A DNA stretch of 64,000 bases from Neolewinella litorea (GTDB lineage Bacteria; Bacteroidota; Bacteroidia; Chitinophagales; Saprospiraceae). Under the pieces are notes generated by a model. It ran no database searches. It had not been told where the DNA came from and worked only from the letters and a program-made list of their open reading frames with translations. Made by a program: the position numbers and the translations under genes. Positions 43,939 to 52,505 of the stretch are shown here, in pieces. The first letter of the stretch is position 1. Each line of letters opens with the position of its first letter. Where the stretch lies: contig NZ_SRSF01000007.1 of the NCBI RefSeq assembly GCF_004803465.1, forward strand, positions 62,001-126,000. Direction: 5' to 3'.

Positions 43939-44814
43939 ATGCGCCCCTTACTTCTGCTCCTGCCCCTTCTGAGTCTTGCCTACTGCGCGCGTCCGGTGGC
44001 CGGCTTCACGGTCGCACCAGCGAGCGTAGTGGCCGCCGATACCCTTCGCTTCAATAATACCTCGGAGCGGGCGGTAAACTACCAGTGGGACTTTGGTAAT
44101 GGCACGACCAGTACCGAAGCCGAACCGGCCGTCCGCTATTTCCGTTCGGGCGACTACCGGGTCGTACTTACGGCCACCAACGAAAAGGGAAAATCCCGTA
44201 CCACCGCACAAACCATCAACGTGACTCCACCTAAAGAATGTCTCATCCGCATCGAGACGCCGCTCGGTAATATGTTGGCCCGCCTGTCGGATCAGACCCC
44301 CCAGCACCAGGACAATTTCGTCAAGCTCGTGGAAGAGAACTTCTACGACAGCCTCCTTTTTCACCGGGTCATTGAAGGGTTCATGATCCAGGGTGGCGAC
44401 CCCACCAGTAAAAATGCGGGTCCGAACGACCGGCTGGGCAGCGGCGGCCCCGGCTACCAGATTCCCGCGGAGTTTGACCCCTCACTTGCGCACGTCAAGG
44501 GAGCCATCGCCGCGGCGCGGACGAATAACCCCGAAAAGAAGAGTTCGGGCTCTCAGTTTTACATCGTCCAGGGCCGGCCGGTAACCGAAGCCGAGCTCAA
44601 CCGTCAGGAAAGCCAGACCGGCGTGCGCTACCCCAGCGACGTACGCGCAACCTACCTCGAAATGGGCGGCGTGCCCTTCCTGGACCAGAACTATACCGTC
44701 TTCGGGCAGGTGATCGAGGGAATGGACGTTATCGACAAAATCGCCGCTACGGCCACCGGCGCGGGCGACCGGCCGCAGGAGGACGTACCCATGAAGATCA
44801 GTCTCGTCCGGTAA
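43939..44814 (+). CDS. Lipoprotein peptidyl-prolyl isomerase (cyclophilin) with a PKD domain
   Basis: 291 residues. A lipoprotein-type signal (LLLPLLSLAYC, Cys at 16) precedes a PKD/Ig-like beta domain (about 20-95; NYQWDFGNGTTSTEAEP is the PKD hallmark). The cyclophilin domain follows: FHRVIEGFMIQGGDP with the catalytic Arg, GSGGPGYQIPAEF, SGSQFYIVQG and NYTVFGQVIEGMDVIDKI. It should catalyse proline isomerisation in the periplasm or on the outer membrane; the PKD domain may bind protein or glycan. Confidence 0.92.
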   Translation: MRPLLLLLPLLSLAYCARPVAGFTVAPASVVAADTLRFNNTSERAVNYQWDFGNGTTSTEAEPAVRYFRSGDYRVVLTATNEKGKSRTTAQTINVTPPKECLIRIETPLGNMLARLSDQTPQHQDNFVKLVEENFYDSLLFHRVIEGFMIQGGDPTSKNAGPNDRLGSGGPGYQIPAEFDPSLAHVKGAIAAARTNNPEKKSSGSQFYIVQGRPVTEAELNRQESQTGVRYPSDVRATYLEMGGVPFLDQNYTVFGQVIEGMDVIDKIAATATGAGDRPQEDVPMKISLVR

Positions 44815-44879
44815 CCGGCACCGGACCGGTGAGGCCGGACGGGAAAGCAATTAGCCGACAAAATCCTATCTTGACCCCC

Positions 44880-45677
44880 ATGGCAAATTCGAGCGGAAGC
44901 AACAGTACTACCATTCTCGGCGTCGACGTCGGCGCCACGGGATTCAAAGGCGGATTGGTCGACGTGAAAACCGGCACCATGCTTACGGAAAGGTTCCGTT
45001 TCGATACCCCCCAACCGGCCACGCCTTCCGCCATGGCCTACACCTTCCGCAGCCTGATCGATCATTTTGATTACAGCGGGGTAGTGGGCGTGGGTTTTCC
45101 CGCCACCGTACACCGCAACGTGGCCGGAAGCGCCTCCAATATCGATAAAGCCTGGATCGGAACATCCATCTCCGAGACCTTCGGAAGGATGCGCGACGTC
45201 TCCATCTACGCCCTCAACGACGCCGACGCGGCCGGCATCGCGACTATGAACTTCGGTACCGGTCGTTCCCACAAGGAAGAGGGTACGGTGGTCATGATCA
45301 CCATCGGCACCGGACTCGGGGGAGCCATGTTTCTGGACGGGCAGCTGGTGCCCAATTTCGAACTCGGTCAGCTCTACCTGAAGGGTATGGACATCGTCGC
45401 GGAAAAGTACATCTCCAACAAGGTGCGTAAGGACACCAACATGGACTGGAAGACCTTCGGCAAGCGACTCAACAAGTACCTCACCTTCGTCAATTCCATC
45501 CTCAATCCTGATCTCATCATCCTCGGGGGCGGCGGCAGTAAGTACTTCACCGACTACAAGAAATACCTTAAGGTTCCCTGCGCGGTCAAACCGGCCGAAA
45601 TGCGCAATACCGCCGGAACGGTCGGGGCGGCCGTATACGCTTACCAGCGGCACCACCGCAAGGTGGCCTCGGTCTAA
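44880..45677 (+). CDS. ppgK: Polyphosphate glucokinase-like ROK-family kinase
   Basis: 265 residues. Phosphate-1 motif GVDVGATGFKGGLVD at the N-terminus, the sugar-binding LNDADAAGIATMNFG, then TIGTGLGGAMFLDGQLVPN and FELGQLYLKG, which parallel the polyphosphate-glucokinase signature (GTG[IL]G...NTELGH). These enzymes phosphorylate glucose using polyphosphate and/or ATP. The ROK zinc-binding CxCGxxGC is absent, as in the polyphosphate type. TATCTTGA lies five bases before the ATG. Confidence 0.85.
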   Translation: MANSSGSNSTTILGVDVGATGFKGGLVDVKTGTMLTERFRFDTPQPATPSAMAYTFRSLIDHFDYSGVVGVGFPATVHRNVAGSASNIDKAWIGTSISETFGRMRDVSIYALNDADAAGIATMNFGTGRSHKEEGTVVMITIGTGLGGAMFLDGQLVPNFELGQLYLKGMDIVAEKYISNKVRKDTNMDWKTFGKRLNKYLTFVNSILNPDLIILGGGGSKYFTDYKKYLKVPCAVKPAEMRNTAGTVGAAVYAYQRHHRKVASV

Positions 45678-45708
45678 ATCCTTCGATATTACTGGATAAG
45701 GCTCTTGC

Positions 45709-47208
45709 CTACCCGATGGTCCATTCGGCCCCGTCCTTCCCGTCTTTCACGGTGATGCCGGCCCCGGAAAGGGCGTCCCGCAGTTTGTCGGACAATGCCC
45801 AGTCCTTGTCGGCGCGCGCCTGCTGCCGCAAGTCGAGGACAATTTGCATCACCTTGTCCAGGGCTTCCTGCTCGGCCCCCGCACCGGCAGCCTCGTCGCG
45901 GAGCCCGAGCACGTCGAACAGCAGGTTGCCCAGTCCTTTCTTGAACGATTCCAGACCTTCGGCACTTACCTCTTCTAAGGAGAGTTGTCCTCCCTTGAGG
46001 GCGTTTATCCTGGTGACCAGTTCGAATATGCGGGCAACGGCGCGGGGAGTATTGAAATCGTCATCCATCTCCTCGTAGGCAGCCGCCAGTCCGGCGGCCA
46101 ATTCCTTGCCGACCGTTCCGTTCTGCGCGCCCCCCTTAGCTTCCAGGGAACCCAGGGTGGTCCAGGCCTCCATGAGCCGTACGTATCCCTTCTTGGCGGC
46201 CTGCAGGGCATCGTCGCTGAGGTCCATGGTGCTGCGATAATGCGTTTGCAGCATGAAGAACCGGATCACCATCGGGCTGTACCCTTCGGAGACGTGCTCG
46301 CTCTCGCCGGTGAAAAGTTGTTCGGGCGTGATGGTGTTGCCGTCGGATTTTGACATCTTCTTGCCGTTCATCAACAGCATATTGGTGTGCAGCCAGTAAC
46401 GGGCACCGGCGTGGTGGCACGCGCCGACGTTCTGGGCGATCTCGTTTTCGTGGTGGGGAAACTTGAGGTCGTTGCCGCCGCCGTGGATGTCGAATTGCTC
46501 ACCCAGGTATTTGGTACTCATGGCGGAGCATTCCAGGTGCCAGCCGGGAAATCCTGGTCCCCAAGGGCTGTCCCAGCGCAGGATGTGGTCGTCGGAGGCT
46601 TTCATCCAGATGGCAAAGTCGGACGGGCTCCGCTTTTCATCCTGGGCCTTCAATTCCCGGCTCTCGGCCAGGAGTTCGTCGATGCGGCGGCCGGACAGCT
46701 CCCCGTACCGCTCGTCGTTGGCGTTGTTGTAGGCCTCGACGTCGAAGTATACCGAGCCGTTTACCTCGTAAGCGTACCCGTTGCGGAGTATCTCCTGCAC
46801 CATCTCGATCTGTTCAATGATGTGGCCTGTGGCGCGGGGCTCGATGCTCGGGGGCAGCGCATTGAAGGTGCGCATCATGTCGTGAAACTGATTGCTGAAC
46901 TTCTGGGCCACTTCCATGGGCTCGAGTTGCTCCAGTCGGGCACCCTTGCTCATGCGGTCCTCCCCGTCGTCGGTGAGGTGACCTACGTCGGTGATGTTGC
47001 GGACGTAGCGCACCCGGTAGCCCTTAGCCATCAGGTAACGGTAGATGATGTCGAAGCTCACGAACGTGCGGCAGTTACCAAGATGGACGGGGTTGTACAC
47101 CGTCGGGCCGCAAACGTATAGTCCCACGTGTCCCTCTACCAGCGGCTTGAAGGTTTCCTTGCGGCGGGTCAGGCTGTTGTAGAGGATAAGATCGGTGGGC
47201 ATAAGCAT
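45709..47208 (-). CDS. cysS: Cysteinyl-tRNA synthetase
   Basis: 499-residue class-I synthetase. Zinc Cys and HIGH-like motif in [15 protein letters not shown]; the zinc ligands continue in [11 protein letters not shown] and [17 protein letters not shown]; the KMSKS loop is [10 protein letters not shown]. The long open frame upstream to 48021 is a shadow of the neighbouring glycosylase gene. A TAnnTTTG element 14 bases before the ATG at 47208 supports this start (an in-frame ATG two codons later is possible). Confidence 0.96.
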   Translation of the reverse strand: MLMPTDLILYNSLTRRKETFKPLVEGHVGLYVCGPTVYNPVHLGNCRTFVSFDIIYRYLMAKGYRVRYVRNITDVGHLTDDGEDRMSKGARLEQLEPMEVAQKFSNQFHDMMRTFNALPPSIEPRATGHIIEQIEMVQEILRNGYAYEVNGSVYFDVEAYNNANDERYGELSGRRIDELLAESRELKAQDEKRSPSDFAIWMKASDDHILRWDSPWGPGFPGWHLECSAMSTKYLGEQFDIHGGGNDLKFPHHENEIAQNVGACHHAGARYWLHTNMLLMNGKKMSKSDGNTITPEQLFTGESEHVSEGYSPMVIRFFMLQTHYRSTMDLSDDALQAAKKGYVRLMEAWTTLGSLEAKGGAQNGTVGKELAAGLAAAYEEMDDDFNTPRAVARIFELVTRINALKGGQLSLEEVSAEGLESFKKGLGNLLFDVLGLRDEAAGAGAEQEALDKVMQIVLDLRQQARADKDWALSDKLRDALSGAGITVKDGKDGAEWTIG

Positions 47209-47222
47209 ACTGTTTCGGGCGG

Positions 47223-47230
47223 CAAAATTA
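47223..47230 (-). promoter_or_regulatory. -7 promoter element for cysS
   Basis: Minus-strand TAATTTTG, exact TAnnTTTG, 14 bases upstream of the ATG. Confidence 0.6.
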
Positions 47231-47247
47231 AGGTATTCCCAGGAGTA

Positions 47248-47283
47248 GGGACCGTCCAACCGCTTAAACCGTTGGACGGTCCC
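47248..47283. repeat. Hairpin and GTCCAAC repeats upstream of cysS
   Basis: Perfect 13-bp arms (GGGACCGTCCAAC/GTTGGACGGTCCC) with a ten-base loop. Further GTCCAAC half-sites follow at about 47290 and 47309. It lies between cysS and the upstream glycosylase gene; no T-tract on either side. Confidence 0.5.
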
Positions 47284-47351
47284 CCCACCGTCCAACGGCT
47301 CACCTGTCCAACCGCAGGTGGTCCGACCACTCAGCAGCAGGACCAACCTAG

Positions 47352-47966
47352 CTAAAGTTCCGTATCCCCCATCTCCCACAAGTAACGGCTGGCGTAGCTG
47401 CGGTACGGGCGCCAGGGCTCCGCGGCGGCCTCCATGGCCTGCAACAAGGCTCTGCCCTTCAGGTGGTGGAGGTCGAAAAGGGCGATCAAATTGCGGCGCA
47501 CCACGAGGTCGTCGAGCGGCAGCAGGTCCGGGCGGTGCAGAACGAACATGAGCACCATCTCCACGGTCCACTTCCCAACCCCCTTGATTCGGGTAAGCAG
47601 TTCTATGATCTCCCCGTCGGAAAGGATGCTCCATTCCTGGTCGATCAACTTGTGTTCCAGCCAGAAGCTCGCCACGTTGTGGAGGTAAGCGGCCTTGGAC
47701 CGGCTCATGCCCACCGCCCGCAGGTCTGCCACGGAGAGTTCCAGGAGCCTGTCGGGGTGGGGGTAGCCGTCCGGAAAGACGTCCATAAAGCGGCCAAATA
47801 TGGTCCCCGCCGCCCGCCCGCTGAGCTGCTGGTAGGTGATCGAGCGGAGCAAGCCGAAGTAGACATCGCCCCCGAAATCGGGCCGCTCCTGCAACTGGTG
47901 GCGGGCTACGATAGGTGCCAGGCGGGGCTCCTGGCTCAGGTGGGCGATGATGGCGGGGTCGGTCAT
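47352..47966 (-). CDS. DNA-3-methyladenine glycosylase II-like (HhH-GPD)
   Basis: 204-residue base-excision enzyme that removes alkylated purines. The helix-hairpin-helix LTRIKGVGKWTVEMVLMF is at about residues 125-141, and the catalytic Asp follows in LLPLDDLVVRR (D152 or D153). GLLRSITYQQLSGRAA is typical of AlkA-like minimal glycosylases without the N-terminal AlkA domain. It lacks the Cys cluster of Nth/MutY. Confidence 0.9.
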   Translation of the reverse strand: MTDPAIIAHLSQEPRLAPIVARHQLQERPDFGGDVYFGLLRSITYQQLSGRAAGTIFGRFMDVFPDGYPHPDRLLELSVADLRAVGMSRSKAAYLHNVASFWLEHKLIDQEWSILSDGEIIELLTRIKGVGKWTVEMVLMFVLHRPDLLPLDDLVVRRNLIALFDLHHLKGRALLQAMEAAAEPWRPYRSYASRYLWEMGDTEL

Positions 47967-47981
47967 GGGATAGGGTAACGC

Positions 47982-48014
47982 AAAAAGGTCCCCGACGGTC
48001 GACCGTCGGGGACC
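47982..48014 (-). terminator. Terminator after the flavin reductase gene
   Basis: A perfect 28-bp palindrome (GGTCCCCGACGGTC and its complement) with five T residues following on the minus strand, 60 bases past the stop at 48075 and just before the glycosylase start. Confidence 0.8.
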
Positions 48015-48074
48015 CCGGCATGCGGTGTCAGCGGCCGTTGCCCCGCTGGGGCCGGCCGGCGACGGTGCCTTGGT

Positions 48075-48611
48075 TTAGCTTTGCGGACTGGTGCCCTCGT
48101 AATGCTTGCGGGTATCGGCCTCGGTGATGGGCTGCCCGTCCTTGCTGATGGCGTTGACGATGCGTCCCACGAACAGCAGATGATCGCCGGGGGTCGTCAG
48201 AGCATCTTCGAGTTTGCATTCCAGGGTGGCGATGCCGCAGTCGAGGAGGGGCGCGCCGGTCTTTCCCTCCTGGTAGGAAATGCCGTTGACGGACCGGTTG
48301 CTATAATCCACCTCGTGCTGCTCGGCGAACTTCTGAATGAGCTTCTCGTCGCTCTTGCCTAGCACGCTGAGCGAAAAGGACTGCGCCCGCTGGATCGTCT
48401 CGTTGAGGTCGCTGTCCTTCTGTACGGCGATGGTGATGAGGGGCGGTTCAAAACTGGACTGCATCGCCCAGCTCACGGTAGAGGCGGTGACCCAGTCTTC
48501 GTCGCGCGACGAGAGGTCCTCCCCGCCCTTGCGGGTGGCGACGATGTAGAATCCGTACGATAATTGTTTGAGGGCTTTGTCTAGTTGCTGGTCGGCTTTC
48601 TGTTTGGCCAT
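48075..48611 (-). CDS. Flavin reductase-like (FMN-binding split barrel) protein
   Basis: 178 residues. LKQLSYGFYIVATRK, DDWVTASTVSWAMQSSFEPP-like segment (here DEDWVTASTVSWAMQ), PLITIAVQKDSDLNETI, FSLSVLGK, then GDHLLFVGRIV are the pattern of the FMN reductase/HpaC flavin reductase family, which reduces or binds FMN with NAD(P)H. The partner monooxygenase is not in the window. The frame is open upstream, but the family starts near MAKQKADQQLDKAL, so 48611 is used. Confidence 0.88.
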   Translation of the reverse strand: MAKQKADQQLDKALKQLSYGFYIVATRKGGEDLSSRDEDWVTASTVSWAMQSSFEPPLITIAVQKDSDLNETIQRAQSFSLSVLGKSDEKLIQKFAEQHEVDYSNRSVNGISYQEGKTGAPLLDCGIATLECKLEDALTTPGDHLLFVGRIVNAISKDGQPITEADTRKHYEGTSPQS

Positions 48612-48787
48612 GGGGTATGATGGTTTTCGTTTACAATGCGTTAGTGCAACGGTACCCTTCCGACGGTTGTTCAGCCAGTTTGTCCGCCGCAACGCCGAGA
48701 ATACGCCCGCAGCCGTTGGGCTTATCACTCGCCTGCCGCGTTATATTGCTTTGGGGTAAAGCCCCTGCACCCGCGTCCGCGCCGCCT

Positions 48788-49546
48788 ATGAAATACCTCC
48801 TTCCCCTGCTTGTGCTTCTCCCCCTGTTGGGATGTCTTGACGACGACGACCAACTCGATCCGCTGCGCGATGTACAGTTTACCCTGAACTACCGCGCCAC
48901 CTACGGCGGTGACCCCCTCGGCATCCAGCGGGAAACCTACGGATATCCCACGGGCGATTCCCTCAAGGTGCTCCTGTTTCAGTACTACGTGTCCGACCTG
49001 GAGTTGCTGCCGGCCGACGGCGATGATGCGGTACGCCTTGCGGAGATTGACCTGATCCGGTGGATGTCGGCGGCCGAGGACGCCACCCAGCAGCGCACCT
49101 ATCTGGTGCCCCCCGGCGATTACCGTGGCCTGCGCTTTGGACTGGGCGTGAAACCCTCCCTGAACGCCCGCGACCCAAGCGAATTTGCGGCCAACTACGT
49201 CCTCAACGAAGCGGAATTCTGGGGGCCGTCCACCCGCTACGTATTCGCCAAGATTGAAGCCAACGCCATGCTGGAAGACGACGGCCGCTTCGACACCGGC
49301 CTGAGCTACCACATGGGAAGCGACGCGCTGTACCGGACAGTGTCCCTGGAGCAGCCCTTCACGGTCGGAGGCAACGAAACGCCCACGCTCACCCTAACCG
49401 CCGATGTGCTGCGGGCGCTGAGCGGCAACGGACAGACCTTCGACATCACCTCCCCCGACAAGCAGACTGTACACGGGGGCAACCAGGAAGTAGCCACCGG
49501 CATCTGGAACCGGCTTGCCGGACAGTTCACCCTGTCGGTGGAGTAA
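48788..49546 (+). CDS. MbnP-like copper-protein-family lipoprotein
   Basis: 252 residues. Lipobox LLPLLGC with Cys 16 followed by an acidic run. The mature domain (VQFTLNYRATYGGDPLGIQ, SLKVLLFQYYVSDLEL, LVPPGDYRGLRFGLGV) has the features of the MbnP family. In methanobactin producers MbnP is the partner of the di-heme enzyme MbnH, which converts an MbnP tryptophan to kynurenine and creates a copper site. Three Trp (92, 145, 240) are candidates here. It abuts a di-heme peroxidase gene with no gap, supporting the pairing. Confidence 0.8.
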   Translation: MKYLLPLLVLLPLLGCLDDDDQLDPLRDVQFTLNYRATYGGDPLGIQRETYGYPTGDSLKVLLFQYYVSDLELLPADGDDAVRLAEIDLIRWMSAAEDATQQRTYLVPPGDYRGLRFGLGVKPSLNARDPSEFAANYVLNEAEFWGPSTRYVFAKIEANAMLEDDGRFDTGLSYHMGSDALYRTVSLEQPFTVGGNETPTLTLTADVLRALSGNGQTFDITSPDKQTVHGGNQEVATGIWNRLAGQFTLSVE

Positions 49547-50611
49547 ATGTGCCGGTGGTGGACCATACTCCCCCTGCTCTGCCTGGCCTGCGTGGAGGAA
49601 TCCGCCGCCCCGGCAGATTTTGCCGCCATCCTTTACCCGGCGGGTAACCCCTCCACCGCAGCGGGCGTAGAACTGGGAGAACGGCTGTTCTTCGACCCCA
49701 TTCTTTCGGCCGATTCCACCGTCAGTTGTGCAAGTTGCCACCGGCCGGAGCGGGCCTTTGCCGACGGCACCGCGGTGAGCCTCGGACTGGGTGGCCTGGC
49801 GGGAACACGCAATACGCCAGGTCTTACCAACGTCGGATATTTCCACCACCCCCTGTTCTGGGACGGGCGCGCCGACAACCTGGAAGCCCAGGCCGGACAT
49901 CCCGTCGGCACCCCCCACGAAATGGGCGGCACGTGGCCGGAAGCGGTAGCGCGCCTGGCGGCCTCGGACACCTACGGGGCGCTGTTTGCCCGGGCGTTCG
50001 GCTCTCCGGATATCGACTCCTCCCGCGTGGGGCACGCCCTGGCCCAGTACCAGCGCACCCTCGTCTCCCGCAACAGCAAATACGATCGCGTGCGCCGCGG
50101 AGAAGCCACTTACACCGCCCTGGAGGCACTCGGCCACGCCCTGTTTTTCGACTTCGGCGACGATCCGGAAGGTGCCTACGCGGGCCTGCCCACCGCCGAA
50201 TGCGCCCACTGCCACACCCCTCCCCACTTCACCAACCAGCGCTACGAAAACAACGGTCTCGACGAAGCAATGGACCTGCAGACCTTCCCCGATCCCGGCC
50301 GCGGAGCCGTCACGGGCATCCCCTACGACAACGGGAAATTTCGTAATCCCGGCCTGCGCAACGTGGCGCTTACGGCCCCCTACATGCACGACGGCCGCTT
50401 CGCCACCCTCGAGGAGGTGGTCGACCACTACAATTCCGGCGGCCGGTACGCGGAAAACCGCAGCGCGAACGTTCACCCCCTGCACCTGGATGCACGACAA
50501 AAGGCGGCCCTGGTCGCCTTCCTGCACACCCTTACCGATACCTCGTTTGTTGTGTCGTTCAGTACGAAATCCGATAGGCTGATCGAGGGCGCCGGCGCGC
50601 GGGTGCAATAG
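49547..50611 (+). CDS. Di-heme cytochrome c peroxidase/MauG/MbnH-family lipoprotein, first copy
   Basis: 354 residues, lipobox LLCLAC (Cys 15). Two c-type haem sites: CASCH at 61-65 and CAHCH at 219-223, with RLFFDPILSADSTVS before the first and TAPYMHDGRFATLEEV near the end. The ATG follows the MbnP-like stop directly (no intervening base), so translation is coupled. The family includes H2O2-scavenging peroxidases and enzymes such as MauG and MbnH that oxidise tryptophans in partner proteins; the MbnP-like neighbour favours the latter. A lipid anchor would keep it at the membrane surface. Confidence 0.9.
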   Translation: MCRWWTILPLLCLACVEESAAPADFAAILYPAGNPSTAAGVELGERLFFDPILSADSTVSCASCHRPERAFADGTAVSLGLGGLAGTRNTPGLTNVGYFHHPLFWDGRADNLEAQAGHPVGTPHEMGGTWPEAVARLAASDTYGALFARAFGSPDIDSSRVGHALAQYQRTLVSRNSKYDRVRRGEATYTALEALGHALFFDFGDDPEGAYAGLPTAECAHCHTPPHFTNQRYENNGLDEAMDLQTFPDPGRGAVTGIPYDNGKFRNPGLRNVALTAPYMHDGRFATLEEVVDHYNSGGRYAENRSANVHPLHLDARQKAALVAFLHTLTDTSFVVSFSTKSDRLIEGAGARVQ

Positions 50612-50633
50612 GCAGCAAAAAGAGCAAGCGAAT

Positions 50634-51749
50634 ATGGTTCGTCAATTCCTCATCACCGGCACACTGATCCTCCTCGCGGCTATGGGCTGCCAGGAAGAGC
50701 CGACGGGTGAGGTAACCATCGACGAAGGCGCGATCACCGGCCCGGCCAGTCCGACGCCCTACGCCCTGGAGGTGCCCGCTTACTTTCCCGCGCCTATCGA
50801 TGATCCCGAGAACCCCCTCTCGGAGGAGGGCATTGCGCTGGGTCGTCACCTCTTTTACGATGCCGGCATCTTCAGTACCGAAGGCACCATGTCGTGCGCC
50901 ACCTGCCACAAGCAGGAACTGGCCTTTACGGACGGCTTCGGACGAGCGATCGGCGTGCGGGGCGAGCCAGGACTGCGCAGTGCCATGTCGCTGGTGAACC
51001 TGGCCTTTAATCCGAATGGCTTCAACTGGGACGGCAGCGAGGAGAAGTTGTGGCGGCAGGCCATTCACCCCGTGGAGGACATGCTGGAGCTTGACAACGA
51101 CTGGGAAGAGGTGATCCACAAGCTACGGGAACACGAGGACTATCCCGCCCGGTTCCGGGCGGCCTTCGGGATCGATAATAAAGAGGAAATCAACCAGGAA
51201 CTGACCGTGAAGGCCCTGGCGCAGTTCCAGCGGACCATCATCTCCGCCAACAGCAAATTCGACCGGGTCTTCTACCAGAATACCGACTTCTTCACAGAGG
51301 AGGAACAGCTGGGGGCCGACAGCCTCTTCTTCGTGGAGAATGTACCGCCGGGTACCCTGCACCCTGGTTGCGGGCACTGCCACAATGCACCGCAGTTCGG
51401 TGATAACAAGTTCAAGAACAACGGCATCACGGACGTGGCGAGCATCTACGACTTCGTAGACAAGGGCCGCGGCGACATTACCGGTAACCCCTTTGACAAC
51501 GGCAAATTCCGCACGCCTACCCTGCGCAACATCGCCCTCACCGCACCCTATATGCACGACGGCCGCTTCGCTACCCTGGAGGAGGTGATCGACGATTACG
51601 CCGCCGGCGGCCACGGCGTTGAAAACGAGGACCCCAACATTACCGGCTTCACCCTGACCGACCGGGAAAAGCGGGCCCTGCTTGCCTTCCTCAATACATT
51701 GACGGACGAGTCGCTGCTTACTGATCCCCGCTTTGCCCCGCCGGAGTAA
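50634..51749 (+). CDS. Di-heme cytochrome c peroxidase/MauG-family lipoprotein, second copy
   Basis: 371 residues, lipobox AAMGC (Cys 19). Haem motifs CATCH at 88-92 and CGHCH at 246-250. Similar in layout to the preceding gene (ISANSKFDRV, then YMHDGRFATLEEVIDDY), so the two are probably an ancient tandem duplication, now well diverged. It follows by 22 bases in the same operon. One of the pair may modify the MbnP-like protein and the other act as a peroxidase. Confidence 0.9.
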   Translation: MVRQFLITGTLILLAAMGCQEEPTGEVTIDEGAITGPASPTPYALEVPAYFPAPIDDPENPLSEEGIALGRHLFYDAGIFSTEGTMSCATCHKQELAFTDGFGRAIGVRGEPGLRSAMSLVNLAFNPNGFNWDGSEEKLWRQAIHPVEDMLELDNDWEEVIHKLREHEDYPARFRAAFGIDNKEEINQELTVKALAQFQRTIISANSKFDRVFYQNTDFFTEEEQLGADSLFFVENVPPGTLHPGCGHCHNAPQFGDNKFKNNGITDVASIYDFVDKGRGDITGNPFDNGKFRTPTLRNIALTAPYMHDGRFATLEEVIDDYAAGGHGVENEDPNITGFTLTDREKRALLAFLNTLTDESLLTDPRFAPPE

Positions 51750-51797
51750 GCCAGCTTGGTGATGCTGTGAAATTGACCGCACCACCTATATTCAGGC

Positions 51798-52394
51798 ATG
51801 CAAAACCTGAAGTACCCCCTCACCTTCACCTTCAAGATCGGCACCCTGGCCAACGACTTTACCGCTACCGACGCCACGGGGCGGGTGGTGGCCTACGTGC
51901 GGCAGAAGATGCTGCGGCTGAAGGAGGATATACAAATCTACAGCAACGAAAGCCGCAGCCGGGTACTCTACAACATTCGGGCCGACCGGTGGCTCGACTG
52001 GTCGGCCGCCTATGCCTTCTACGACGAACGGGGCACCCAATTCGGGAAGGTCGCGCGCAAGGGATGGCGGTCCATTTGGAAAGCCGAGTACGAGATCGTA
52101 GACCGCCACGACCAGCCCCAGTACAAGGTGCAGGAGGAGAACGGCTGGGTGAAGGTCATCGATTCCCTGGTGGGTGAGGTGCCGGGACTCGGTCTGCTGA
52201 CCGGCTATTTCTTCCACCCCAGCTACGTGGTGACCGACCGCCGGGACCGGGAGGTGGCGCGCCTGAGCAAACTGCCCTCGTTCTTCGGACGAAAATTTCG
52301 GGTCGACAAACTGACCGAGGTCGAGGACGAGGACGACGACCGCATCATGCTCGGCCTGATGATGATGATTCTGCTGGAACGGCGGCGGGGCTGA
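51798..52394 (+). CDS. LURP-one-related/scramblase-like protein
   Basis: 198 residues with the tubby-like beta-barrel pattern of the LURP-one/phospholipid-scramblase family: LTFTFKIGTLANDFTATDAT, VVAYVRQKMLRLKEDIQIY, then YVVTDRRDREVARLSKLPSF. No signal peptide. The C-terminus is acidic then Met-rich and hydrophobic (IMLGLMMMILL), possibly a membrane-associated helix. The molecular role of bacterial members is not established. Confidence 0.8.
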   Translation: MQNLKYPLTFTFKIGTLANDFTATDATGRVVAYVRQKMLRLKEDIQIYSNESRSRVLYNIRADRWLDWSAAYAFYDERGTQFGKVARKGWRSIWKAEYEIVDRHDQPQYKVQEENGWVKVIDSLVGEVPGLGLLTGYFFHPSYVVTDRRDREVARLSKLPSFFGRKFRVDKLTEVEDEDDDRIMLGLMMMILLERRRG

Positions 52395-52505
52395 ACCCCT
52401 TTCCAAACACCCATTCCGAGAATTGCCGGAGCGCCCAAGTGCGCCCGGAAGTTTAGCTTTAGGCCAAGCCCTTCATGGGCGGGCACCAATCCTCAACGCC
52501 TCAGT

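Noticed and set aside
45709-48021. A 770-codon minus-strand frame that would fuse an unknown 270-residue domain to CysS
   Set aside because: The upstream half is antisense or out-of-frame sequence of the glycosylase gene at 47352-47966, is very Pro/Arg/Gly-rich, and the cysS ATG has its own promoter element.
48076-48083. TAGCTTTG on the plus strand as a promoter
   Set aside because: It lies at the 3' end of the minus-strand flavin reductase gene and no plus-strand gene starts downstream of it.
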